From positions 1-13,130 of the forward strand of contig NYZA01000251.1 of assembly GCA_002686955.1 (NCBI GenBank): DNA of 13,130 nucleotides. Reading direction: 5' to 3'. Below, one piece after another: positions 6,025 to 13,010 of this stretch (position 1 is the stretch's first letter; every line of letters begins with the position of its first letter). Both the position numbers and the translations under genes were made by a program. This stretch comes from Gemmatimonadota bacterium (GTDB lineage: Bacteria > GCA-2686955). The notes under the pieces are model-generated. The model searched no databases and was not told where the DNA came from. It saw nothing but the letters and a program-made list of their open reading frames with translations.

Positions 6025-9000
6025 CTAACGCCCGCCGGGCGTCGGCTCGCCGCTCGGTTCCCAAGTAGGCTGACCCGCCGGCACGCGCGCCAGACTCCAA
6101 TCGGTCTCCTGATAGCCGAACACAATCCGATCCACCACCAACGGATCCGATTCCGGACCGCGAATCAGCGCCACCTCCTCCCCCCCGCGCGCCAACCTGA
6201 ACGGTCCGTGAAGCTCCCCCTGCTCCGTGTCACCGTCGAGCCAGAGTAGCAACACTTCGCCTGGAGCCAGGGTGCGCACCGGGAGCGTCCAGCGCAGAGG
6301 TTCTCCCCCCCAATCGTCGCTCAAGTAGAGACCGGCGGTCGAAAGCGGGCCTGTGGTCGGATTGAAGATCTCCACCCAATCGTCGTACTCCCCCATCTCG
6401 TCGCTCACTACCGTCGCGTTCGAGGCGCAGAGCTCGTTGATCACGAGTGTTTCCGGCGAGCCGGTGTCGACATAGATCGAAACCGACTCGCGGGCGACTC
6501 GATCGTCTCTCTCGAACGCGCTCAGGATCAGATCGTAGCGTCCGCCCCCGATCCACCAAGCGTCGGAGGGGATCGGAATGTCGATCTCCTTCTCGATCCG
6601 TTCTCCGCGCCGCAGCGACCCCAGCTCCACATCGATCACGAAGGGCACAGGCAGCCACACACCGCCCGCGCCCGTCGCCTCGATTCTCAACATTGTGTTG
6701 ATCTCCTGGCGCCATGTCGCCCTCACCGTCAGGCTGAGCTCGATCGTCTCGCCAGGCGCGACATATCGATCGTCGACCGAGACTTCCATAGCCACGGTTG
6801 GATCCCACAGGTTCTCGCCACCCGGCGTGGGCGCCCGAAGCACCCGCATCCTCCCCGCTCCGTCCGGATAGCGACCAACCACGGCTTGCGGCGAATATGC
6901 CCCCAGATGCACCTCGTCGATAACCCCGACGTTTTCCGGCGCGACCAGGAACAGCCAGCCCTCCTGCCGCCCCGGCAGCCCAACGGTGGCGCGTTCCCCC
7001 TCCGACAAAACCGTCGCCGGAACCGGCCACCGGTACAGATCGTCGGGGTCGTCGCTCAGGTACACACCCTCGAGATCCAGCGGCTCTGCGCCACGATGGT
7101 GAAGCTCCACGATCGTGCTACCTGGTCGCGCGATCTCGTTCAGCGCCAAATCGACCCACCGATTAGGCATCAGCGAGGCGACCGATGCTCGAAGTGTCGT
7201 TTCCCGCCCCGCCAAAATCTGTCTCATCTCTTCCGTCTGCCACCGGTACAGCTCCGCCGATTCACGCACCATCTTTTCGGTATCGAGAAAACCGTCCTCA
7301 ACGATCAAATCGGCTAGCGAATCGAGCACAGCCGCGGTTCGTTCGGTGGCGAGCGGCCCATCGAGCAGCATCTCGAGTCGTCGCAGGTAGCGACGCCGGA
7401 GCGAGCGCGGTTCCAAGAGCCGATCGGCCAGCGCGTTGTATTCCCCGCGAGCGTCCGGCGCCGCCGCGGTCGTGAAATCGGCGGGCGTACCATGTTCGTA
7501 GAGCAACCCCTCGACGTCCCAGGGCAACACTCGCCACTTCCCCCCCAGCCGATCTCGGTGCAGAATCTGGTTGCGCATCGCAAAATCGTTGTTCCCAAGA
7601 AACACCTGTAGTGCGTACCAGTCGATCACGGTGTCGATGTCGAAAGTGGCTCTCAGCCAGATCTCCAGATCCGGTCCCTGGAGTCGGTCCAGATTCTGGA
7701 CCAGATCGACTACATCGCGGCGAATCCAATCCTCGGTCTGTGTGTTCTGAAAGCTCTCGATATATGCGCTTTCGTCCACCAGAGGGAAAAGACCCGCCTC
7801 CACCTTGTAGGATCGCCCGTTCGGGTCGAGCCCGATCCGCGCCAGGAAAACTGCGTCGGGCTCCTCGACATGCTCAAAGACACCGAGAAGTGTGCCGTTC
7901 AGAGAGAGCGATAGCGGATCGACGCGATAGGCATCGATGCCGCAATCGCGCATCAACCGGTGGGCCAATGGCTCCCGCAGCAAGGCGGCATCATTGAAAT
8001 TCGCCGTCATATTGACAACGGCGGAACCACGCACCGGCTCCCCCCCCTCGATCCTCATCTTCCACGACTTCTTGGGTTGTCGCAGGCTTCCGGTCCCGCG
8101 GAATTGCAGGTCCCCGAAGCGCGCCAAAGCGTCGATCACGAGCATAGCGCTCCGATCGATCTTCGCCGGCAGCGCTCGCTCCATCGAGCGCAGATCATCC
8201 TCGTCGATCCACAGCTCCCACCTCGAAAGTGGCCCCGGGTCACGTGGCGCGCTCCCCCCCACCCGAGCAACATCACCCGGATACCCGCCCGCGTCGAGTG
8301 CTCGCACGCGGTAGCTCAACCCCGGATCGGCCGGCAGGCGGATCCACGGCAGGTAACGAATCGTCGAAGACACACTCTCCAACGAGGGGGAAAAAAACCG
8401 TCCCCGCCTCGACGTCCAGACCTCGTATCGATCGAGCCCGACCGGCCCGGCCGGCCGCCAGGTAAAGAGAACATCGTCGTCTCCGGGGTAAACCTCCAGG
8501 TCGATCGGAGCCTCGAGCGGCGGTGGAACGCCGGCGGAAAGCGATCTCAGCGCAATCGCCGATACTCTGGGCGGCAATAACGACGCTTCGTGCGCCGCGA
8601 ACGAAATCTCGATCGAATCTACGTCCGCGAACACTTCTCGTCGAATATTCAGCGCACGCTCCTTCCCGACCAAGGCATGGATATCGAGATCGTCCAGCAA
8701 AGTGTCGCGATCGACCGAAACCACCATTCGACGGATCCCCGGTCCGTCCGCCTCGGTTTCATTGAAGCGCATGGTCAGCTCGAAAGGCCCCGGTTCGACC
8801 GAAAAGCGCCACAGATGCGATCCCTCGCGAAAAACGCCGTAGAGAGGGCCATCGCCTTCCTCTCCATCGACGAAGAAGGTCCTGCTGACGTCGGCGACCG
8901 CCTCCCCCCCGACAAACCCCCCGTCGGCGCCAGTCCGCCAACCCGTCTCGCCTCGATACTCGATCCCGTCCGACGCAACGAGAGAGCTACTCTCTCCGGC

Positions 9001-9093
9001 GTTGAAGCCGATCGTGTCCCCCGCGGCCGTCATGCCGGCGACGGCGGCGGCGGCGGTGAGCGCGGATCGAATCGGCTGTGTCGCGAATCCCAT
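6025..9093 (-). CDS. Large secreted CotH kinase-like protein with malectin-like, FnIII-like and lamin-tail domains
   Basis: The 1022-residue product starts with a signal peptide (residues 1-24, ALTAAAAVAGMTAAG). A malectin-like carbohydrate-binding domain follows (about 26-185: IGFNAGES, GFVGGEA, PFELTMRFNETEA), then an FnIII-like domain (about 195-280). The CotH domain spans about 290-630, with FRGTGSLRQPKKSWKMRIEG (lysines 341-342), LSLNGTLLGVFEHVEEPD, DWYALQVFLGNNDFAMRNQI (N501, N502, D503) and KWRVLPWDVEGL (W525, D526). CotH proteins of the spore coat are atypical protein kinases; the same domain is common in secreted proteins of unknown role. Residues about 645-760 form a degenerate lamin-tail domain, 765-880 a beta-sandwich, and 882-1022 a clear lamin-tail domain (LVINELCASN, DDWVEIFNPT, GLYLSDD). 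It ends at PTPGGR with no sorting signal. The ribosome site is weak (GAG). It is alone in its strand block. Confidence 0.92.
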   Translation of the reverse strand: MGFATQPIRSALTAAAAVAGMTAAGDTIGFNAGESSSLVASDGIEYRGETGWRTGADGGFVGGEAVADVSRTFFVDGEEGDGPLYGVFREGSHLWRFSVEPGPFELTMRFNETEADGPGIRRMVVSVDRDTLLDDLDIHALVGKERALNIRREVFADVDSIEISFAAHEASLLPPRVSAIALRSLSAGVPPPLEAPIDLEVYPGDDDVLFTWRPAGPVGLDRYEVWTSRRGRFFSPSLESVSSTIRYLPWIRLPADPGLSYRVRALDAGGYPGDVARVGGSAPRDPGPLSRWELWIDEDDLRSMERALPAKIDRSAMLVIDALARFGDLQFRGTGSLRQPKKSWKMRIEGGEPVRGSAVVNMTANFNDAALLREPLAHRLMRDCGIDAYRVDPLSLSLNGTLLGVFEHVEEPDAVFLARIGLDPNGRSYKVEAGLFPLVDESAYIESFQNTQTEDWIRRDVVDLVQNLDRLQGPDLEIWLRATFDIDTVIDWYALQVFLGNNDFAMRNQILHRDRLGGKWRVLPWDVEGLLYEHGTPADFTTAAAPDARGEYNALADRLLEPRSLRRRYLRRLEMLLDGPLATERTAAVLDSLADLIVEDGFLDTEKMVRESAELYRWQTEEMRQILAGRETTLRASVASLMPNRWVDLALNEIARPGSTIVELHHRGAEPLDLEGVYLSDDPDDLYRWPVPATVLSEGERATVGLPGRQEGWLFLVAPENVGVIDEVHLGAYSPQAVVGRYPDGAGRMRVLRAPTPGGENLWDPTVAMEVSVDDRYVAPGETIELSLTVRATWRQEINTMLRIEATGAGGVWLPVPFVIDVELGSLRRGERIEKEIDIPIPSDAWWIGGGRYDLILSAFERDDRVARESVSIYVDTGSPETLVINELCASNATVVSDEMGEYDDWVEIFNPTTGPLSTAGLYLSDDWGGEPLRWTLPVRTLAPGEVLLLWLDGDTEQGELHGPFRLARGGEEVALIRGPESDPLVVDRIVFGYQETDWSLARVPAGQPTWEPSGEPTPGGR

Positions 9094-9296
9094 GTCTCAA
9101 GGATAGCCCGAATTGGCAGTGGGCTTGGCGTGGTCAGGAGAATGGGGAGGCGATACGCGATTTCGAAGTACCACCCTCGGGTGCGACGCAATCTCCAACG
9201 GCCGTCACCCACGAAGACACGTAGCGCCCGGGTCTTTGAACGCGTTCGCCGGGGCTGGCCGCGCGTGTCGATGCGGCTCCGCATCCTCGCGCATCA
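9094..9296. other. Gene-free upstream region of the CotH gene
   Basis: About 200 bp without a convincing gene or promoter. One small palindrome, GATGCGGCTCCGCATC (9270-9285), is present. Confidence 0.4.
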
Positions 9297-9475
9297 GGGT
9301 CCGCGCAAGAATGACTAGTCATCTTGGCGCCCGGATGTGCCGCGGATCTGGCCGATCGGTGAGCTCCGAAACCGGAGGAGTAGCAGCGCTGCTTCGAGGC
9401 TTTCGAGGCTCGCCGATCGGACTGAGATGAGGTGCAGATGGGATGCCAAATGACAAACCATTCTTGCGCGAGCCC
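9297..9475. repeat. 179-bp palindromic MITE-like repeat, copy 1, abutting the thrS stop codon
   Basis: Terminal inverted repeats GGGTCCGCGCAAGAATG (9297-9313) and CATTCTTGCGCGAGCCC (9459-9475) match at 15 of 17 positions, and the similarity of the arms continues inward (GTCATCTTGGC / GTCATTTGGC). The centre is a second long hairpin: CGATCGGTGAGC...CCGAAA pairs with TTTCGAGGCTCGCCGATCG, capped by GAGTAGC AGC GCTGCTTC. The whole unit folds as one long stem. A second copy (13011 onward) shares the left half at high identity. The right end stops exactly at the base before the thrS stop triplet, so the element may also act as the transcript end of thrS. No transposase is encoded. Confidence 0.8.
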
Positions 9476-11470
9476 TCAATCCCCCGACTTCGACCTCACC
9501 GCGTCGAGCACCAGCTCGATCGCTTCGCCGACCGGTTTCGCGCCCAGATCCCGCCGGCCGCGCCTGCGTACCGAGGCTTCGTCGCTCGCCGCCTCTCGTT
9601 CGCCGATGACGAACATGAAGGGCACCTTGGCCTTTTCCGATTCGCGGATCTTGAGCCCGATCTTCTCGTTGCGCCCGTCGAGGCGCACGCGCAGCCCGGC
9701 TTCCATGCAGCGGCGGCGAACCTGCTCGGCGTACTCCGCGGCCGCATCGGTGATCGACAGAACCGCCACCTGCTCCGGCGCGAGCCAGGTCGGGAACGCA
9801 CCGGCGACATGCTCGATCAGCACGCCGTAGAAGCGCTCGATCGAGCCGAATACCGCGCGGTGGAGCATCACCGGGCGCTGAGATGCGCTGGTCCGGTCCA
9901 CATACGATAGATCGAAACGCTCCGGCAGGTTGAAGTCGGCCTGGATCGTGCCAAGCTGCCAGGAGCGTCCGATCGCGTCGTTCAGATGGAACTCTATCTT
10001 CGGTCCGTAGAAAACCCCTTCGCCTTCGGCGATTCCGTAAGGCAGCCCCTGACTCTTCGTCGCCTCTTCGAGAGCGCCTTCGGCGGTGTCCCAAACTTCG
10101 TCGCTGCCCAGCCGCTCCTCGGGGCGCGTGGCGATCTTGATCCGAACGTCGCTGAAGCCGAAATCTCGGTACACTTCGTTTACGAGATCGAGAAAACCGG
10201 AGATCTCGGATTGGATCTGATCGAGTCCACAGAAAATATGTGCATCATCCTGGGAGAAGCTGCGAACGCGCGCCAGGCCGTGCATCACACCGCTGCGCTC
10301 ATACCGATGCAGCCTTCCGAAGTCGGCGATCCGCATCGGCAGATCGCGATAGCTGCGACGGGTCATACCGAAGAGAAGGGCGTGACCCGGACAGTTCATC
10401 GGCTTGACGCCGTAACGGATGGCGTCGCCGAGATGTCCGGACGAGCCGTCCTGCTCGGCACGGTCCCGCGCCCGATCGAGATCGACCTGCGATCCGCTGA
10501 AAAACATGTCTTCGGCGTAGTGCGGCAGATGTCCCGACGTATGGAAGAGCGAGGCATCGAAAATCTGTGGCGTGATCACCTCGTCGTAGCCGTAGCGATC
10601 GTACAGCTCACGAATGTAGTCGATGAGCAGGTTGTAGATGCGGGCACCCTTCGGAAGGAAGAAGGGCGATCCCGGCGCGATCGGGTGGGTCACGAAAAGG
10701 CCCAGCTCCTTGCCCAGCTTGCGATGGTCCCGCTTCTTCGCCTCTTCGATCCGGTGCAGATGGGCGTCGAGATCGGCCTTCTTCTCGTAGGCGGTTCCGT
10801 AGATCCTCGTGAGCATCGGGCGGCTCTCGTCGCCACGCCAATACGCGCCCGAAACCGACAATAGTTTGAAATGCTTGATCGCGCCGGTGGAGGGCACGTG
10901 AGGTCCCCGGCAGAGATCCTCGAACTCCCCCTGGCGGTAGATCGAGGGGTCGCCCCGCCCGACGACGCTCTCGATGATCTCGACCTTCAGATCCTGCCCC
11001 GATTCGGCGAAGAAAGCGATCGCCTCGTCGCGGCTCGGCAGACGCTTTTCGACCGCCAGATTCTCCTGGACGATCCGCCGCATCTCTTTCTCGATCTTTG
11101 GAAGGTCCTCCGCCGAGATCGCCTCGTCGAGACCGATGTCGTAGTAGAAGCCGTCTTCGATCGTCGGACCGATCCCCAGGCGCGCGCTCGGATGGAGGCG
11201 CATGACGGCCTGGGCCATGATGTGCGCGCAGGAGTGCCAGACGATTTCACGCCCTTCGGGATCGTCGAAGGTCAGTACACGAGCTTCGGAGCCGTCGGCG
11301 AGCGGAGCGGCGAGATCGCGTGCTTCACCGTCCACGCAGAGAGCGATCGCGCGTTTTCGGAGCTTGTTGCCCAAGCCCGCTACGAGATCATGCCCGGTCG
11401 CGCCCGTCTCGAACGATCTCTCCGATCGGTCGGGAAGGAAGACCTTCAGCTCGTCGGTTCTCGCGGACAT
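9476..11470 (-). CDS. thrS: Threonyl-tRNA synthetase
   Basis: ThrRS attaches threonine to tRNA-Thr and edits Ser-tRNA-Thr. At 664 residues it is slightly longer than usual. Domains: TGS (1-67), editing domain with HSCAH (H79, H83) and CRGPH (C187, H191), class II core (about 255-555), and anticodon-binding domain (about 565-660: NEKIGLKIRE). The catalytic zinc ligands are present: C360 (MNCPGH), H411 (DDAHIF), H537 (MLHRAV). Motif 2 reads RLHRYERSG, as in many non-enterobacterial ThrRS. A hydrophilic insert of about 20-25 residues (about 326-350) separates EDMFF from YGVKPMNC. The start ATG at 11470 has GGGAG 7-8 nt upstream. It lies 58 nt after tRNA-Val and probably shares its promoter, with a terminator-like hairpin between. 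infC, often its direct neighbour, is about 7 kb away. Confidence 0.98.
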   Translation of the reverse strand: MSARTDELKVFLPDRSERSFETGATGHDLVAGLGNKLRKRAIALCVDGEARDLAAPLADGSEARVLTFDDPEGREIVWHSCAHIMAQAVMRLHPSARLGIGPTIEDGFYYDIGLDEAISAEDLPKIEKEMRRIVQENLAVEKRLPSRDEAIAFFAESGQDLKVEIIESVVGRGDPSIYRQGEFEDLCRGPHVPSTGAIKHFKLLSVSGAYWRGDESRPMLTRIYGTAYEKKADLDAHLHRIEEAKKRDHRKLGKELGLFVTHPIAPGSPFFLPKGARIYNLLIDYIRELYDRYGYDEVITPQIFDASLFHTSGHLPHYAEDMFFSGSQVDLDRARDRAEQDGSSGHLGDAIRYGVKPMNCPGHALLFGMTRRSYRDLPMRIADFGRLHRYERSGVMHGLARVRSFSQDDAHIFCGLDQIQSEISGFLDLVNEVYRDFGFSDVRIKIATRPEERLGSDEVWDTAEGALEEATKSQGLPYGIAEGEGVFYGPKIEFHLNDAIGRSWQLGTIQADFNLPERFDLSYVDRTSASQRPVMLHRAVFGSIERFYGVLIEHVAGAFPTWLAPEQVAVLSITDAAAEYAEQVRRRCMEAGLRVRLDGRNEKIGLKIRESEKAKVPFMFVIGEREAASDEASVRRRGRRDLGAKPVGEAIELVLDAVRSKSGD

Positions 11471-11482
11471 GGAGCGCTCCCG

Positions 11483-11522
11483 AAAACAGAGTCGCGGCGC
11501 CCCCCTGTCGGGACCGCCGCGA
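11483..11522 (-). terminator. Hairpin plus short U-run between tRNA-Val and thrS
   Basis: TCGCGGCG (11522-11515, minus) pairs with CGCCGCGA (11499-11492), with TCCC/GGGG pairing further inside, followed by CTCTGTTTTC. The U-run is short, so termination would be partial. It could end the tRNA-Val transcript or regulate read-through into thrS. The region lacks the T-box consensus, so a classical T-box is not supported. Confidence 0.5.
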
Positions 11523-11528
11523 GGCAGA

Positions 11529-11605
11529 TGGTGGGCGATACTGGAATTGAACCGGTGACCTCTCGCATGTCAAGCGAGCACTCTAACCATCTGAGCTAAT
11601 CGCCC
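11529..11605 (-). tRNA. tRNA-Val(GAC) with encoded CCA
   Basis: The cloverleaf is complete. Acceptor stem GGGCGAT/ATCGCCC with discriminator A and encoded CCA (11531-11529); D arm GCTC-AGATGGTTA-GAGT; anticodon stem CTCGC/GCGAG around loop TTGACAT, giving anticodon GAC (valine, GUC codons); T arm ACCGG-TTCAATT-CCAGT. The T stem has one C-A mismatch at its middle pair (most tRNA-Val have CCGGT here), and the D stem has one G-U pair. Transcribed in the thrS direction, with a strong promoter about 110 nt upstream. Confidence 0.95.
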
Positions 11606-11607
11606 TT

Positions 11608-11629
11608 TTGCGGGCGGTTCCCGCCGCAA
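11608..11629 (-). other. Hairpin directly 5' of tRNA-Val
   Basis: TTGCGG-CGG-GAA-CCG-C-CCGCAA (minus strand), 9 bp with one bulge, ends 2 nt before the mature tRNA. No U-run follows. It lies in the tRNA 5' leader and could guide RNase P or other processing. Confidence 0.45.
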
Positions 11630-11635
11630 GAGGGG

Positions 11636-11683
11636 GGGCGATTGGAGCTGGTGAGCGCTGAGACGCTCGCAGCTCAATCGCCC
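11636..11683 (-). other. 48-nt hairpin mimicking the tRNA-Val acceptor stem
   Basis: On the minus strand GGGCGATTG pairs with CAATCGCCC, then AGCTG with CAGCT across a bulge, then GAGCG with CGCTC, closing on TCTCAG. In total this is about 19 bp. The outer arms repeat both ends of the neighbouring tRNA (GGGCGATT...ATCGCCC). It may be an internally deleted tRNA gene or a leader structure. Confidence 0.6.
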
Positions 11684-11716
11684 CTCGGGCGGGGCGTCCG
11701 CGATATTGGAGAGGGT

Positions 11717-11745
11717 AGTTTATGGGATGGGGGTTAGGGGGTCAA
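11717..11745 (-). promoter_or_regulatory. Candidate sigma70-type promoter for tRNA-Val and thrS
   Basis: TTGACC (11745-11740) and TAAACT (11722-11717) with a 17-nt spacer: 5/6 and 4/6 matches. Transcription would start near 11710, ahead of the two leader hairpins and the tRNA. Confidence 0.6.
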
Positions 11746-11764
11746 GATTTGGGGCGACGGACAT

Positions 11765-11897
11765 GGCGTTTCGATATAGGCGTGAGATCCTCGGGAGGAC
11801 TGCGCACCGGCGGGCGGAGAGCCGTCGTTCCTGGCCAGGCCAGCCCAGCGGCTCCTCTCGGGGCGGACTTCCCGCCCTGCGTGCCCGCGAGGCGACA
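11765..11897. repeat. Diverged direct repeat, copy A (133 bp)
   Basis: It aligns without gaps to 12035-12167, beginning GGCGTTTCGATATAGGCGTG here and GACGCTTCGACATAGCGCTG there. Both then share GAGATC, a GGAGGxCxGCG block, CGTCxTTC and CCCGCCCTG. Identity is roughly two thirds by eye. No coding signal. Confidence 0.65.
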
Positions 11898-12034
11898 CTG
11901 GTCAGCGCGCCCCTCTCTGCCTCGGGTCCCGACCTCCACGTCCGCGGCAAGCTCGCGCGAGTGATGGCTGAGCGACCTCGCGGATCGATGCGATGTGCTG
12001 GCGACGCCTTAAGTCGCTATGCGGTAACGAGACT

Positions 12035-12167
12035 GACGCTTCGACATAGCGCTGAGATCGCCGGAGGGACCGCGTGCCAGCCGGAGGGCGACCGTCCTTC
12101 GCCGCCGGGCATGCCCGGTGGCTCCGCTCCAAGCGAACATCCCGCCCTGAGCGCCCGCAGCGCCACA
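12035..12167. repeat. Diverged direct repeat, copy B (133 bp)
   Basis: Partner of copy A, same orientation, 270 bp further on. Weak similarity seems to continue about 25 nt past it, up to the start of the TGAACTTGACAC element, suggesting that element landed in or beside the repeat. Confidence 0.65.
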
Positions 12168-12202
12168 ACCCGCCGGTGATCGCGCCGGTTCTCGCACGGA
12201 GT

Positions 12203-12375
12203 GGGGGGTGAACTTGACACCTGGTACGCGGAGATGGGGGTCAAATCGACAACGTGGGCCGAGAGACCGCCAGATCGGCCTTGGAGCACTGCTTTCACCG
12301 GTCTTGGCCCCCCTTGCAGTTGGTATCTGTCAACTTCACCCCTCACTGTGCGCGTGGAGTGTCAAGTTCAACCCC
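12203..12375. mobile_element. Small element with inverted, internally repeated ends (IS-end remnant or MITE)
   Basis: GGGGGGTGAACTTGACAC (12203-12220) and GTGTCAAGTTCAACCCC (12359-12375) are nearly perfect inverted ends; from TG (12209) to CA (12370) the unit is 162 bp. Each end carries a second, weaker copy of the same motif about 31 nt further in (GGGGGTCAAATCGACA at 12236; CTGTCAACTTCACCCC at 12328). TG...CA ends with several internal repeats are typical of IS21-family insertion sequences, but no transposase is present. It may be a non-autonomous derivative or two ends left by deletion. Confidence 0.6.
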
Positions 12376-12737
12376 AACTGTGCGCGGCGACTCGCTCATG
12401 ACCCGTAAGCGGGGAGGAAAGGTATCGGGTGAATCGAGGCCGGAGCCCCATGAGGAACGGAGTCGCGGAGCGGCATCCGCGCCTCGTGCCCTTCCCCGCG
12501 CCGACTGGGCCAAAGAGCTCGCGGTCTCCAACCCTCGCCTGGCAAACAGACCATCGCGTTCGGGCACGCGGAGCCGTTGGGCGGGCCTGGCTGAGAATGG
12601 CGGCTCCCGGCAAACCAATACTCAGTCATCCTCCTCCCTCTTCGTCCTTCCTCTCGATCGGGGCCCCTGATTCGAGACGCCGGCATGACTTCGGGTGGTT
12701 TGGCGCGGGTGAACCCAGGTGTTTCGACTGGTGTACC
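12376..12737. other. Gene-free stretch between two palindromic elements
   Basis: A 166-codon open frame crosses this region on the plus strand and others on the minus, but their composition is Arg/Ser/Pro-rich, they run through the inverted repeats, and they show no domain. I see nothing functional here. Confidence 0.5.
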
Positions 12738-12922
12738 CCAACGTTGCATAAAATCTCGGCGCAGACCGCCTTCGGCTCGCGAAATAGCACGCGAACTCCG
12801 AGCGTGCTCACGTTTTGTGGATCTCACATAGGGTGGACTGTGCTCCGATCCTCAAGACGCTGCGCGCGCTCGGATTTCACGCACTCTTTCGCGTCTGCGC
12901 TCGAGATTCCATTCAACGTTGG
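12738..12922. repeat. 185-bp unit with 29-nt imperfect inverted ends (MITE-like)
   Basis: The left arm starts CCAACGTTGCATAAAATCTC (12738-12766 in full). It is matched by the reverse complement of 12893-12922, which starts CCAACGTTGAATGGAATCTC. About 25 of 29 positions agree, with one gap. The interior has a further stem, GCACGC...GCGTGC. Size and architecture resemble the 179-bp repeat, but the sequences are unrelated by eye. No transposase is encoded. Confidence 0.6.
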
Positions 12923-13010
12923 AGTGTAGTCTCCTCATGCGGGTTTCTTGCTGTTCGAAAAGCGCCTCATCTCATATGGATGCAACAGACATCGGTTCGG
13001 CTTCACCTAA

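Noticed and set aside
9315-10094. Minus-strand open frame covering the repeat and the end of thrS
   Set aside because: Out-of-frame shadow of thrS running into the palindromic repeat.
11471-11528. T-box riboswitch upstream of thrS
   Set aside because: No T-box consensus or specifier loop; the gap to the tRNA is only 58 nt.
12203-12375. CRISPR array
   Set aside because: Only two imperfect motif copies in each arm, in inverted arrangement; no regular spacers and no cas genes.
12738-12922. Integron attC site
   Set aside because: No GTTRRRY/RYYYAAC core pair at the arm ends and no integrase; a simple inverted-repeat element explains it better.
12429-12929. Plus-strand 166-codon open frame as a gene
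   Set aside because: It runs through the inverted arms of the 185-bp unit, lacks a ribosome site, and has atypical Arg/Ser/Pro composition.
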